From Trichaptum fuscoviolaceum (lineage: Eukaryota > Basidiomycota > Agaricomycetes > Hymenochaetales > Trichaptaceae), in NCBI GenBank assembly GCA_910574455.1, contig CAJSYZ010000009.1, positions 2,063,040-2,127,039 on the forward strand: a stretch of 64,000 bases of DNA. Reading direction: 5' to 3'. The position numbers and the translations under genes are program-made. Shown here piece by piece: positions 12,530 to 22,894 of this stretch (within the stretch, counting starts at the first letter, position 1; each line of letters begins with the position of its first letter). The notes beneath the pieces are model-generated. The model saw only the letters and a program-made list of their open reading frames with translations. It did no database searches and was not told the origin of the DNA.

Positions 12530-15280
12530 TTAGATGTCAAGATGCGACCACGAGCTCTCTAAGCCCGCTTTGCTAACGCGCCTCATCGGTTGTAGAGTAT
12601 TCTCATCGACAGGCGCGCGACGAGCGTGGCGGTACCTTCCCGTTTCGTCCTTTATCTCTTTCTCCTGGGCAGAATCGCCGACACGCGATGCAGCTGTTGT
12701 TGAAAACCCACCTGCGGAAAGCTGTCCAGGAATGATCATTTCCGATTTTTGAGTTGCGAGAATAGGGGGCAAGCTCTCGCGCATGTTTGTTCCACGGCGG
12801 GCTCCAACGGCATAGCCAAATGATTGTTTACCGCCGCTGTGGTCATCCGCGTCGGCGGCGCTCATAGATGCCGAAGAGTTCACAACCCCGACAGACTTCC
12901 CCCCGAGCTCTTGCTCCTCGAATGTCATGAGCTCCGAGACGAAACCAATATTCGGGGAGATGCCCTTCCGTCGCTCCGTGACGAATTGATAAGCGCGGGA
13001 AAGCGTCCAATGATTGGCGTGAATGAGGTATGCAATGACCGCAGTCACTGAGCGGGACTTCCCTGCCTTGCAATGAACGTAGGTCGGGGCTGAATGTAGT
13101 CTAGCATCGTCTAGTTTCAACGAATAAGCAATAAGCACATGGACCTCGATCGGATCTAGGAACACAAATAAATCGCGAAACTGACCTAGTGCCTCACAAG
13201 CTTCGCGGACGCTTCTCGCCACGTTTTCCTCTTCCACGGTGTCTCGCATTGGGATCCGTGTGTACCTTTCGAATTTCTGGCGTAGGTGTAGTCCCTGGTC
13301 GTCGTCGCACTCGATCGCGATATTTAGAATACGCTTCACGCCGAGCGACAGCAGTTCCTCAACATGATCCGGTGAAGATAACTCTGGGCCAAGGAATAAA
13401 AAATTCGGCAGAATGGTTGAAACGGTAAACACGGGCAAAGGGTCTTCTGTGGATGGGGGCTGCTCATAATCGGGGCGTGCTGTCACTGGCGATGATGGAA
13501 AGCCAATCGGGGTAAGCGGAGAGCGGGGGCTTGCAACACGCCCATTAGGCACAAGAGGTGACAAGCATTCGGTTGAACTATTCCCACTTCGAAGATAAAC
13601 TCCTGTGGAAGAACCGTTCGAGTTCGAGAAATTTAGATTTAGGTGAGAGGGAGATTTTGCACGAAGAGAGGATGACGATGATTGTCGACTGATAGTTGGC
13701 GCAGCCAATGTATTCGACTTCGATGGAACTGTCCGTAGTGTCAATTTGGGTATTAGTCGTTCTGCGGAGCTCGTATCGATTCGACGCAGGTTAGGTACAC
13801 TTCCTTTACGCTGCTTTGATTGATGGGGGAATGCTGCTATTGATGGCGAAGGAGAGGGAGAGAGGTCACAGAGCATGTTGGTGGATGAGAGCTGAGGGAT
13901 AGGACCTGGCGAAGTAGTCGGGGGTTCGATCTCTGGCATCGCCTTTGAGCGGGTCGCGGTTAAAGTGTCGAGTTGGAACAGCCCCCCTTTACGCGGCGAC
14001 GCGTCGTCGACCCGTGATTCCGAAAGGGAGCGAGAACGGGGGCTGTTCGAGATTTCGTGTTCCCCCGACACAATATAATGATCTGACATGGCATGCAAGC
14101 GCGCAGCTGAAATACCCCCTTTGAGGTACTCGACGGAGCCCTTTTCCAATAGGGGCTGTAACACAGATAACATAGCCCATGACAGGCACTGCGCATTGCC
14201 GCGTTTTTTCTCGTCCATGTCTTCATCGTACACGATCACGTCTCCATCCCACGTAAATGGTTTGTCCCCAGTCCCAGATTGCAACAGTTCGTCCCAATAT
14301 TCTTTCCCTTTCTCTGTTGTGATGTACGTCCTTAGCGCATCGAGGGAGGCGAAGCCACCGCCAGGTTTGGTGCATCGCCGCATGATGAGTGAGGGCACCG
14401 CTATATTGAGGCTGTGCTCGATCCGAGAAGACAGATATGATGCGGGAGGCCGGGTGTCAATTAACAAGGGGCGGCGTTTTGATGCAAGCCGTTTAAACAG
14501 CGTTCCGACTTCAACGCCCCGGGCTGTCGAGCTGCGACTTGCACCATTGCCGAACCCGACGCGTACTGCAGACGACGGAGCAGGAGAATGGATGTTGCGT
14601 GAGTTTACGGACATAGCTGAATCCACAGTGTTCCGAGCATAGGGGTGTCCCAAAAAGCGTGCACTCAAAGGAGAATTATGGAACTCAGTCGTTGGGGTGT
14701 AATAGACGCTAAGGGCAGGAGACGGGGAAGGTGAGTTGTCGTCCACCGATATTGGGCTAGGCGACCTTCGCCAATGAACGCTGGGGGAATTCACTGCGCT
14801 CTGGAATTGTGATGGAGATATAGGACTTTCTGGAGGTGCCGTTGAGGAGCGCAGCGGTCGCAAACGCAGATTTTGGTGTACGTTCCTTCGTAGTTTCTCC
14901 AGTATTTCTAGATTCTTGGACAAGTCATCCGAATTGCCATCCAGGTCCGAATCTGAGCCCACGCTGAACGCGTCGCCGAGTGGAGAGCTGGACGTCGACG
15001 ATGGCGACAGCACCTGCAAGCCGTTCTTGAGCTTAGGAATTCTTTCGCCGACGTCAACTGGAGATTCTGCAGTTTCAATGGCAATCGTCTTGACAGGAGG
15101 TCGGGCGAGACCCTCAACACCAAGTGTCAGGTTCGGAGGTCTTGCGCGTTTCATAGGTCGAGCAGTAACCTGGCTCGAAATCCCTGGGGGATCCTGCATC
15201 TTTGCGGCCGTTTTGGTGTCAGACAGCGAGCAGAGAGAGTCGGGCGACGGCGACAACGACGAAAATAGCGGTGACAACAA
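12530..15280 (-). CDS. Rhodanese plus dual-specificity protein phosphatase (MAP-kinase-phosphatase type)
   Basis: The protein is about 890-916 residues. It starts with a long Ser/Pro-rich region. A rhodanese-like domain follows (about residues 255-380; LLIDTRPPASYLSSRIEHSLNIAVPS). After more disordered sequence comes a dual-specificity phosphatase domain (about 620-800). The phosphatase loop is VHCKAGKSRS (C-x5-R), so the catalytic Cys and Arg are present, followed by ISPNIGFVSELMTFEEQELG. The rhodanese segment appears to lack the usual loop Cys and probably serves as a MAP-kinase docking module, as in known MAP kinase phosphatases (inference). A 75-base in-frame segment (13111-13185) has splice signals and is probably an intron: removing it joins EAL to DDARLHSAP. 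Start: the ATG at 15280; a downstream Met 28 codons later is the alternative. Confidence 0.88.
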   Translation of the reverse strand: MLSPLFSSLSPSPDSLCSLSDTKTAAKMQDPPGISSQVTARPMKRARPPNLTLGVEGLARPPVKTIAIETAESPVDVGERIPKLKNGLQVLSPSSTSSSPLGDAFSVGSDSDLDGNSDDLSKNLEILEKLRRNVHQNLRLRPLRSSTAPPESPISPSQFQSAVNSPSVHWRRSPSPISVDDNSPSPSPALSVYYTPTTEFHNSPLSARFLGHPYARNTVDSAMSVNSRNIHSPAPSSAVRVGFGNGASRSSTARGVEVGTLFKRLASKRRPLLIDTRPPASYLSSRIEHSLNIAVPSLIMRRCTKPGGGFASLDALRTYITTEKGKEYWDELLQSGTGDKPFTWDGDVIVYDEDMDEKKRGNAQCLSWAMLSVLQPLLEKGSVEYLKGGISAARLHAMSDHYIVSGEHEISNSPRSRSLSESRVDDASPRKGGLFQLDTLTATRSKAMPEIEPPTTSPGPIPQLSSTNMLCDLSPSPSPSIAAFPHQSKQRKGSVPNLRRIDTSSAERLIPKLTLRTVPSKSNTLAAPTISRQSSSSSLRAKSPSHLNLNFSNSNGSSTGVYLRSGNSSTECLSPLVPNGRVASPRSPLTPIGFPSSPVTARPDYEQPPSTEDPLPVFTVSTILPNFLFLGPELSSPDHVEELLSLGVKRILNIAIECDDDQGLHLRQKFERYTRIPMRDTVEEENVARSVREACEALGQFRDLFVFLDPIEVHVLIAYSLKLDDARLHSAPTYVHCKAGKSRSVTAVIAYLIHANHWTLSRAYQFVTERRKGISPNIGFVSELMTFEEQELGGKSVGVVNSSASMSAADADDHSGGKQSFGYAVGARRGTNMRESLPPILATQKSEMIIPGQLSAGGFSTTAASRVGDSAQEKEIKDETGRYRHARRAPVDENTLQPMRRVSKAGLESSWSHLDI
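13111..13185 (-). other. Probable in-frame intron in the phosphatase gene
   Basis: On the minus strand this segment begins GTCAGT and ends AACTAG, is 75 bases (25 codons), has no stop, and splits a codon. It interrupts the phosphatase domain just before the conserved DDARLHSAPTYVHCKAGK stretch. Removal restores the usual spacing. Because the frame stays open, a naive translation includes it. Confidence 0.6.
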
Positions 15281-16886
15281 CGATGGGTTTGTAGGGATTT
15301 AGCGCTGTCAATTAATTGATGTTGCCATTTGCCAGAACTCTTGAAATCAGGGAAGGCTCTGCACGGACGGATTAGGGTTACGCTCATTCAAGTTACTACT
15401 ATTATGTCCATTTTAGGAAGCTCTACATAAAGGGCTCCTTTTTGCCGCGAAGACAAGCGACTCGGATTTGCTCACTGGTTATTCCTCATGCACTCTCATT
15501 CTAATCTGCTCACGGAAATCAATAACCTGAGTATGTTTATCTTAATTCGGAGGAGCAAATGTTCGAAAGCTCTTTGACGCTTTCAAGAGCTTTCTCTTTA
15601 ACACCTGTTTGTTGAAGCATCGACATATTGGCACGGCCTTCTGCTGCCATGAAAACCTTGGGGAATTTCCCTTCAATACCAAAGCGCTAGCATAAGTAGC
15701 TGGCTGCAGTACGCAATCAGTCCAACCATGACCACAGTGGGTACTACTTACTCTGTGAGTCCCATTTACATTAATGGATGTAGTGACATTACAGTTGGTT
15801 AGCAGTGAGAAATAAACATTCGTCCGACATCCAGAGTGGTTGTGTCCTCTTCGCTTCAGGAATCAGAACGCACGCGCACATAATGGTACACCCTTTTCAG
15901 GCACATCTAGTATGTTTTCTAATCGCCAAGGACTATGAAGTTGATCATGAGACGAAGCAGATCTGTGTTCCCTAAAGCTTCGCTAAACGTTTCTATGAGA
16001 CTAGCGGAGTCAGCCCGTTCTACACTAGCTCAATCGTGATATTTCCTCACCATTCTTCAAATCATCAGTCTTCAAGTTGTACTCAAATGTTCTGTAGCAC
16101 ATTCGAATAGTAAAGTAAGTATCGGGGATCACAACAAGCCTCTGCACGGGACACCGGCGGAGCCGGTCGTACTTTGGATCTAGATCACCAAATTTGGTCC
16201 CTTATCGACTAAATGCAACTAATGCATTTCATCTCCCGCCGGATTACCCAAAATGGTGCAGTTTTTGGAGGATTCGGATGCGCGGACTCGGAAGCGAGAC
16301 ACGCACAGCTTCTCCTCAGGCGGCCGGTCCTCATCCGAAGTCTCTCAGATAAAAGGGATATCCTCGTTCATCAGATTCTTTGGACTGGATACAACAATCG
16401 TAGAAAATGAACAGCAAGCCACCAGCTTGTGTAGGCAACTAAAATTCTGGGGGACGCGTAAAATCTCTCGCACACTCCAAGATGCATCTAGCTTCATGTG
16501 TCAGAATATTCCAACCCCTGACTATCATCTTCCGTTCGAGGCTCTCCGATCTGCGCTACATAAGTGTTTTGCCCCTGGCTCATTGACTAGTGGTTATTGA
16601 CCAGCTGACTCGCAAATCACCTCTGATTCGTCGCTCGACTATCGTATATTCCGTTTATCCTGTCAAGGCTATTGGTAACCTTCGGACCCCGCGTAAATAC
16701 TATTTCCTACTCGACGCCAATTACCTTCATACCCCGCACCCCAGAGGTTTGCGGGGCTATATAATCCCGACTTCGGATATGTGATAAAGAACCTGCCGTC
16801 CTCTCCACATCTGCCTCTCTGTTCTCGACTTCACCCCAGGTTTTCCTTCGAGGACACGCGCTAGTCTCGGCTATCAGACAGATATC
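15281..16886. promoter_or_regulatory. Divergent promoter region, phosphatase (minus) and MFS transporter (plus)
   Basis: This 1.6-kb stretch separates two divergent start codons. Near the transporter there is a TATA box at 16758-16765 (TATATAAT), about 120 bases before its ATG. A GC-rich palindrome, ACCGGC-GGA-GCCGGT, lies at 16153-16167. Short open frames at 16.2-16.6 kb have no recognisable product and were not called. Confidence 0.5.
16758..16765 (+). promoter_or_regulatory. TATA box of the MFS transporter gene
   Basis: TATATAAT in a locally GC-rich context, 122 bases before the ATG at 16887. The likely transcription start is near 16790, giving a leader of about 100 bases. Confidence 0.55.
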
Positions 16887-19572
16887 ATGGGTCTGGGAAT
16901 CTTAGACGATACTCATCTCGAGCACGTTCCGGGAACATCGGTTTTCAGCGACGATGCCAATGCGGCTGCTCTACGTACGTATGAAGGCATTGACCTCAAT
17001 CGGCTCAAGCACGGCACTGGGAAGAATGCGCACATTGTCCTTGTTCCTCAACCTTCTGACGACCCGAACGACCCTCTAAACTGGCCTACTTGGAAAAAGC
17101 ATTGTGTGAGTTCAAAGCGCTAATTTGTTCATATGTCCCGGTGCTGACTACTATCTATAAGGTTTTCCTCGTTTTGTGCGTAAAAACTTGCACCTTCGTG
17201 CTATAGGTTTATGGGCGGCAACTTATTAAAAATTCGGTCGTATTTTAGGATTTACGGGAGTAAGCCCACTTCATCCATAGGATTGTGACCGCATTCTTAT
17301 CAGTTTGTTTCAGCGGTCATTTGTGGTGCTCTGGTACTTATATCCGAAGCGAAGTCGATGGGAAGACTGTTTAAGAATACTCTTCATTTTAGGGACCGCT
17401 CGTCTCCGCAGATATCGTAGCAATCGCTAAGGAGCTCGACCGCTCTATCCAGGCTATCTCCCGTGCGCTGGGCTCTTCGCTTGTGGTAGCCCTTGCTTTC
17501 TCGACTATCGTCTGGTCCGTGATGAGCTTGAAATTGGGAAAGCGCCCTGTCTTGTGCGTATATGAGACATTCTGCCCATATCCAACGCAATGCTTACGGA
17601 TCTTTGCAGTCTACTTAGTACCCTGCTCATGTTCGCTGGGTCGATGATCACGTCCTTCAGTGAGTTACTTTTTCTAATTTTAATGCTACCTGCCAGTTGT
17701 TAATATGGAACTTCAGCGTCGTCGTACTCTATGCTTTTAGGCAAGGACATCCTCATGTTATCCACGCAAATTGGGAGTAACTGAGGGTACCTTTTTCAGG
17801 TTCCCGAGTTCTGCAGGGTATTGGCCAGGCTGTCTTGGAATTCCTCGTCGGGTAAGTTAACTTGTCGCCGAGGATTTATGTTCGGATTGCTAAAACTGTC
17901 CTTAGAGCTTCAATTGCTGATATTTATTACACTCACGAGGTTGGTATCTTGAAAACCTAGCTAGATCATTACGATATCTTATCTCTTCGCATAGCGTGGC
18001 ATTCCCGTTGCATTGTGGAATCTCGCACTCATCAATGGTATCAACATTACGCCGTAAGTGCACATAGCTTAGGCTGATCAGATTTGAATGTCTGATCTAC
18101 TATTCTAGACCTATTGCCGGACAAGTCATCGAACATCTTGGTTGGCGATATGCGTTTAAGATCTTCTCCATTGCCTGTGCTCTGCTCTTCATTATTCAGT
18201 TCTTCTTCAGTACGTCCAAGCTCCTACCCTTTAAATTTGTTCACCCTGAATTTACCACTAAAACAGTGCCGGAGACGTCGTATCAGCGCAAACCCCTTCA
18301 CCCTGCATTAGAGAAGAAGGACGATACGGCTTCGCAAGAGACGTCAGAAAAGGCCGAAATTGAAGCACGGGAGGACCAGCCCATTGTGCCACGCAAAAAG
18401 ACATACCTTCAGGAACTTAAAGTCTACAATGGAATCCGGCCGACGCGCGCGAGTATCGGACAGTTACTTATACGCCCATTCATCGCTTGCCTCACACCTG
18501 TCTGCCTATGGGCTGGCCTGGTATACGGTGTTGCTATCACATGGCTCGTTCTCCTCGCGACCTCCGTTTCCCAGCTTTTCTCAGCTCCTCGTACGCATAT
18601 CCTCTACTGACTATGCCGCAGCTAAGAATCTGATTTCTTAACCTCACTGCAGCTTACAGCTTCAAGGCATCCTCCATCGGTCTCACATATAGTCAGTGCA
18701 TGTTTTACCCCCCAAAAGTGTTGTTCCCTGAACTTTCTCTACTCGCACAGTGTCTCCTTTCATCGCTTGTCTCATCGGCGCTGGCACTTGTGGGCCATTG
18801 ACGGACTTCGTGGCGAGGAAGATGAGCCACTTAAACGGGGGTGTCTTCGAACCCGAGTTCCGTCTTGTGCTCGTCTCCGTCTATGGATTCTTCGGCGCTT
18901 TGGGATTCTTTGGTTGGGGGTGAGTCATCCTCAAAAAGTTACTTGAGCATCAGAATCGACAAACTTACGACTGTTCCAGTATCTCTGCGAATATCCATGA
19001 TCCGTGGATCGGGCCCGTTGTTTTCTTCGGTGTGATCAACTTCGGTGTAACGGTCGGCTGTGCAGCAGCAATCGGATACGTCGTTGATGCGCATCGCCAA
19101 TCTGCTGACTCCGCGCTTGGAGGAGTAATTTTGTACGTTTCTTACCGATTACCTGCTTCTCTTCGATATTGAAGACCATGCATAGTTTCAAGAACATCTT
19201 CTCCTTCATCATCACACTGTTCATCAATGAGTACGTCTAATTCTGCTTTTACCTTGAAAATTGCCTTCATAACGCTCTGCCCTCCAGTTGGCTTCAGGCT
19301 CGTGGTATTCTGAGCGCATTCTGCACTGTAGCAGGCATCGTCATCTTCACCTCATTGCTGACCATTCGTAAGCCATCTCATTATTCACGTATCTCAATTA
19401 AACAATGACTCATCTACATCACCTCTTCTAGCTATGTACATCTGTAAGTTTTTTCTTCCTTTCCTTTTCGTATGAAGCTTATTCATCCCCTGCAGATGGA
19501 AAGCGTGCTCGCTCATGGATTCACCGAACCTTCAAGTTCGACGACGACGAGACTTCGGCTATCGCGCATTAA
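16887..19572 (+). CDS. Major facilitator superfamily transporter (DHA1-like)
   Basis: This is a plasma- or vacuolar-membrane proton antiporter or uptake carrier of the 12-helix fungal DHA1 group. The substrate cannot be told. The N-terminal tail ends in DDPNDPLNWPTWKKHC, the conserved sequence before helix 1 in this group. Later parts include AVICGALGPLVSADIVAIAKEL, GSRVLQGIGQAVLEFLVG, IAGQVIEHLGWRYAFKIF and a central cytoplasmic loop rich in Glu/Lys. The second half has QLLIRPFIACLTPVCLWAGL, ISPFIACLIGAGTCGPLTDF and NIFSFIITLFINDWLQARG, and the end is FKFDDDETSAIAH. More than a dozen small exons are needed. The ones I am surest of are 16887-17105, 17393-17553 and 17610-17659. Splicing of the helix-1 region (17160-17315) is uncertain. 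The stop is TAA at 19570-19572. Confidence 0.87.
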
Positions 19573-20178
19573 CATTATTATTGTACATCTTTATTCACAT
19601 CTAGTATGGTACTCACTTTGGATACGAAATGCAATGTCCTTACACGCTAGCATCTACTAGTACTAGATGATAATGTAACGTTTATACTTTACCATTTACA
19701 GACTTCAAGATAATAAAATATCCAACAGGATTTCCCATTAACATGAAGTTAAAACGACTGCCCGTGGTTCAAACCAAGCCCATGGGGTTCCTGCTGCTCG
19801 AGTATTGCGGCGGGCTGAAGTGGGGATGTTACGGTGCTACAATGGACTCAACATGTACCCTGGCTCGACCAATGCATTTGTTGTCGATATTCATCAACGG
19901 ATTCGTGTTACCGTGTCACTTGAGATGGTCGATGGCGTTCAATCAGTACTTGGTAAAAGTGCGCGAACACCAAGGCTCGTACTATTGACAAATTTCTACC
20001 TGAATCATTACCGACAAAAACAGACCCTTGAAACTGTTAAGCTTAGAAACATATAACATAAATGTCCGAATCAGGTCCATCATAGACTCGTAAGTGTCGT
20101 ATTACATCAAGCTGCCGAGGTGGTGGCGTTAGTAGTGCAGAGCTGCATATTTCAAAACACTTTAGTAAAACATACATA
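19573..20178. other. Intergenic region
   Basis: About 600 bases of AT-rich sequence between the MFS gene and the small secreted protein gene, which converge. Nothing else supportable was seen. Confidence 0.45.
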
Positions 20179-20457
20179 TTACAGAATGCATGGTGTAAAA
20201 CTCACGCCGATGGGAAGAAGACTACCAACGATTGGAAGATCGCCAATGATGGGCAGGGGGGCGCAAGTCTCGTCGGCGGTGCATTCAATGATGCTGATGT
20301 TGCTGAGAAGGCCAGAAACGATGCTGCTCAGCTCTCCGGTGAGGCATACGATGCTTGGGATTCCTGCGAGCTGACGCTCTTGAACCTGGGTGGAGGTGGG
20401 AGTGGCAATGGTGGCGACCGCAAGGCAGAGGGAAACAAGAGATGTGAATGGCCTCAT
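20179..20457 (-). CDS. Small secreted cysteine-containing protein
   Basis: A single-exon frame of 92 residues. It starts with a typical secretion signal (MRPFTSLVSLCLAVATIA, cleavage probably near residue 18-23). A short Gln/Arg segment (TQVQERQLAG) follows, which could be a propeptide. The mature part is hydrophobic and Gly/Pro/Ile-rich, with four cysteines at residues 38, 59, 65 and 90. That could form two disulphides, fewer than the eight of hydrophobins. A TATA box lies about 113 bases upstream on the minus strand. I do not recognise the family. Cell-wall or surface association and an effector-like role are possible but unproven. Confidence 0.62.
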   Translation of the reverse strand: MRPFTSLVSLCLAVATIATPTSTQVQERQLAGIPSIVCLTGELSSIVSGLLSNISIIECTADETCAPLPIIGDLPIVGSLLPIGVSFTPCIL

Positions 20458-20569
20458 ATTCTAGAAAACAATCAGGCTGCGAGTTGTATGAAGGTCGGCG
20501 AGTGAAGGTAGTTTGCTGCACAGACTCGTAAGCTTATTCCTTGCTCCAAGCTCCAAGAGACCACTACTC

Positions 20570-20575
20570 TTTATA
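20570..20575 (-). promoter_or_regulatory. TATA box of the small secreted protein gene
   Basis: TATAAA on the minus strand (within GATGTATAAAGAG), about 113 bases upstream of the ATG at 20457. Confidence 0.5.
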
Positions 20576-21817
20576 CATCTCAATCAGGTGTTTGTTGGCG
20601 TTTGGAATAACCAAGAGGTGCACAGACCCGGTTTCTCTGAGCATGGACCATCCGATATATAGCCTACCCCATTGATGAGAAGATCATCGTTTTGTTCATG
20701 TGAATCAGAAGATCGACGGTGTGACAGGTCATCTCACAAAGGTTATATAGAGCACTGCTATACCGGGGCGAATCGCTAAAGCTTTCGCTTGATGAAATAG
20801 CCACGAGGAAAGACCTTCAAAAAGTCATTGGCTGTAGAGCATGTGAGACCAGTATCTACCACTCACCATGATAGGCGGCTTGCGATGAAGATGCCATTCA
20901 GAGTCTAGTGCGATCACCAGGACGAACAGTAGAAAAAGAAGGTGATGGATCGGAGAGTCAGGGGGGGTTCAACCCGTAATGCTTCACTGTGATCCTATAG
21001 GGAAGATTTAAAATAGGAGTAAAGATGATGTTGGCTGTCGTCCTCGCTTTTCTGCATTATAATGCTGTGTCATCATTGACAACTGTCTAGTTGGTGCGAA
21101 TGCCGGAGTAGAAGGCAAAGTGATTCTCCGGAAAACAGTAGGCTACCCGGAGAAGCAGCAGGGGTTCGCCCAAACCAAAGTTAAATAGGATTTATCCCGT
21201 GTGTGACGTGCATTAAGGATCGGCGGTCCTGTTAAAGGAATCAGTCGGCGGGACCATGACGTTGTCTTCTTTCCCCCGACACGAGTTACCTGAGGGGCAT
21301 AATGTCTATTGGCACATAAGCGGCAAGTCAAAACGATGATACGATGATCACACATTGGGTGAGGGGACGTACCTACGGCCGACATGTCCAGATGAGTGCT
21401 AGTGAAGGAGCTCATGGGGAGACATTGTTTTCAACGCAGATATGTATACCTAGTCACCGAATGGTATTCCAGCTGATATCAGTAGCGAATCCGATCATTT
21501 GAAATTCCACTGCTGTGTGGTGACCACTCGAATGGTTAATAATAACACAGTAGTGTCGGCAGATGATCATACACGACCTTCGCTTTCGATTAGTGTCTGT
21601 GTAGTTTAGCTCATTTTTTACTTATGCGTACAAGGGTGGCCGAAAGTGATGTGGTCCAACGCCCGTTCATACTACATAATCCTATAATACGTAGGGAACG
21701 AGCCTTGAGCGCAAGAGACTCAACTTGAAAATGATTCACGACCGTTGCCAGTGTTTAGTAGTAGTACCATCGTGGGAAAACACTTCAATGAGTTCTGGAC
21801 TTTAAGCCACCGTGACA

Positions 21818-22162
21818 GCCTCGTTCCCAGGGGTCGCCAGAGACGCCTTCCTTACTAACTGGCGTACCGCAGGAATGTACTAAATAGTGTAATTTGTAAC
21901 AAACAAGACATAACATGACCGAAGAAGAAAATTATCTCTGACGGCCTCTGGAAGAAGAGCAGACGTAACTTACAGCCTGAGGTCCGCCCAACGCGCGGCA
22001 AACCAAATAAAACACCCCGCTCGCAACACGGGCAATTCCGAAGGGCGGGAAGCGTGGGATATTCACCATCTTTGTTGTTACAAATACTATTTAGTACATT
22101 CCGGCGGTACGCCGGTTAAGGAAGGCGTCTCTGACGACCCACGAGGTTGCCACTGTGACCGT
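21818..22162. mobile_element. Foldback/MITE-like element with about 90-bp imperfect inverted ends
   Basis: The left arm at about 21818-21904 contains CAGAGACGCCTTCCTTA, GGCGTACCGC and GGAATGTACTAAATAGT. The same blocks recur in reverse orientation in the right arm at about 22071-22162. The arms differ by several substitutions and small gaps. The 165-base centre has no coding potential. The structure is that of a non-autonomous DNA element. Its boundaries and any target duplication could not be fixed. Confidence 0.6.
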
Positions 22163-22202
22163 ATTACACTGGCAGGACTTACTTACTTATGTCATATTGT
22201 AC

Positions 22203-22315
22203 GTAGAAAGTTATGAAACAGCTGACCAATTTTACCTGCCTTATAAAGTAAGAATTGGGCGTATTCTGCCTTATTAAGAAGGAGTCCTCACGTGGGGTGT
22301 TTCATAACTTTCTAC
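22203..22315. mobile_element. Short MITE candidate with perfect 18-bp terminal inverted repeats
   Basis: GTAGAAAGTTATGAAACA at 22203-22220 is repeated exactly in reverse complement at 22298-22315, giving a 113-base unit without coding potential. The flanking bases do not show a clear target duplication beyond a possible two-base one. It lies 40 bases from the larger foldback element. Confidence 0.6.
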
Positions 22316-22894
22316 ACCCAACTGTAATAGAAACAATAACTCAGTAAGTCTGTTTCAGCTATGCCATCAAGGGCACATATAAGTAAGCTTAAGTGGGATA
22401 AGTTCCTTTAAGTGTATAAGCAAAAGTAAAGTTATTTCTCCAGGACTGAACCAAGCCCTTCACTGGCAGAATGTCCGTGTTCGTTTCTATCGATTCATTG
22501 CTCGGATGAGGTATTGAGCTGTACATAGTGGAAGTTCAACTAATCGTTGAGGACTGTGATTATGGCGGCGAGCACACCCGATTCAAGTTTGGGTTCAGAT
22601 ACGGGCAGCTAATCTCGCATGTACATGTATATAATTCTCGTTGTACATTACTATACAGACAATGGTTCTTTGCCTTTGACTGCCACCGTCTGTGGGACAC
22701 ACTCTAGACTCTCAATACTAATTGTTTGACGTATGGACAATTGAGTTTGGACAGTACTAGACAGTGCCTGCGAATGGTTACTACAGTACTGGTTAGTACG
22801 TCATATCAAGGACGACCCTGACCCACAACTATCTTCTATTCCAAACGGTGCAACTTGGTTTGTAGCCTCTCTTAGTTTCTACCATCACCTTCGA

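Larger units (their letters stand above)
20576..22894. other. Intergenic region with two MITE-like palindromic elements
   Basis: About 2.3 kb with no convincing gene. It contains two separate inverted-repeat structures, at 21818-22162 and 22203-22315, listed separately. The last 300 bases hold the promoter of the palmitoyltransferase gene. Confidence 0.5.

Noticed and set aside
12534..15302. Several plus-strand open frames opposite the phosphatase gene
   Set aside because: They mirror the long minus-strand coding frame, have no recognisable domain and no splice logic of their own.
16213..16600. Overlapping open frames upstream of the MFS gene
   Set aside because: No domain, no splice continuity, and they lie in the promoter region of a gene with its own TATA box.
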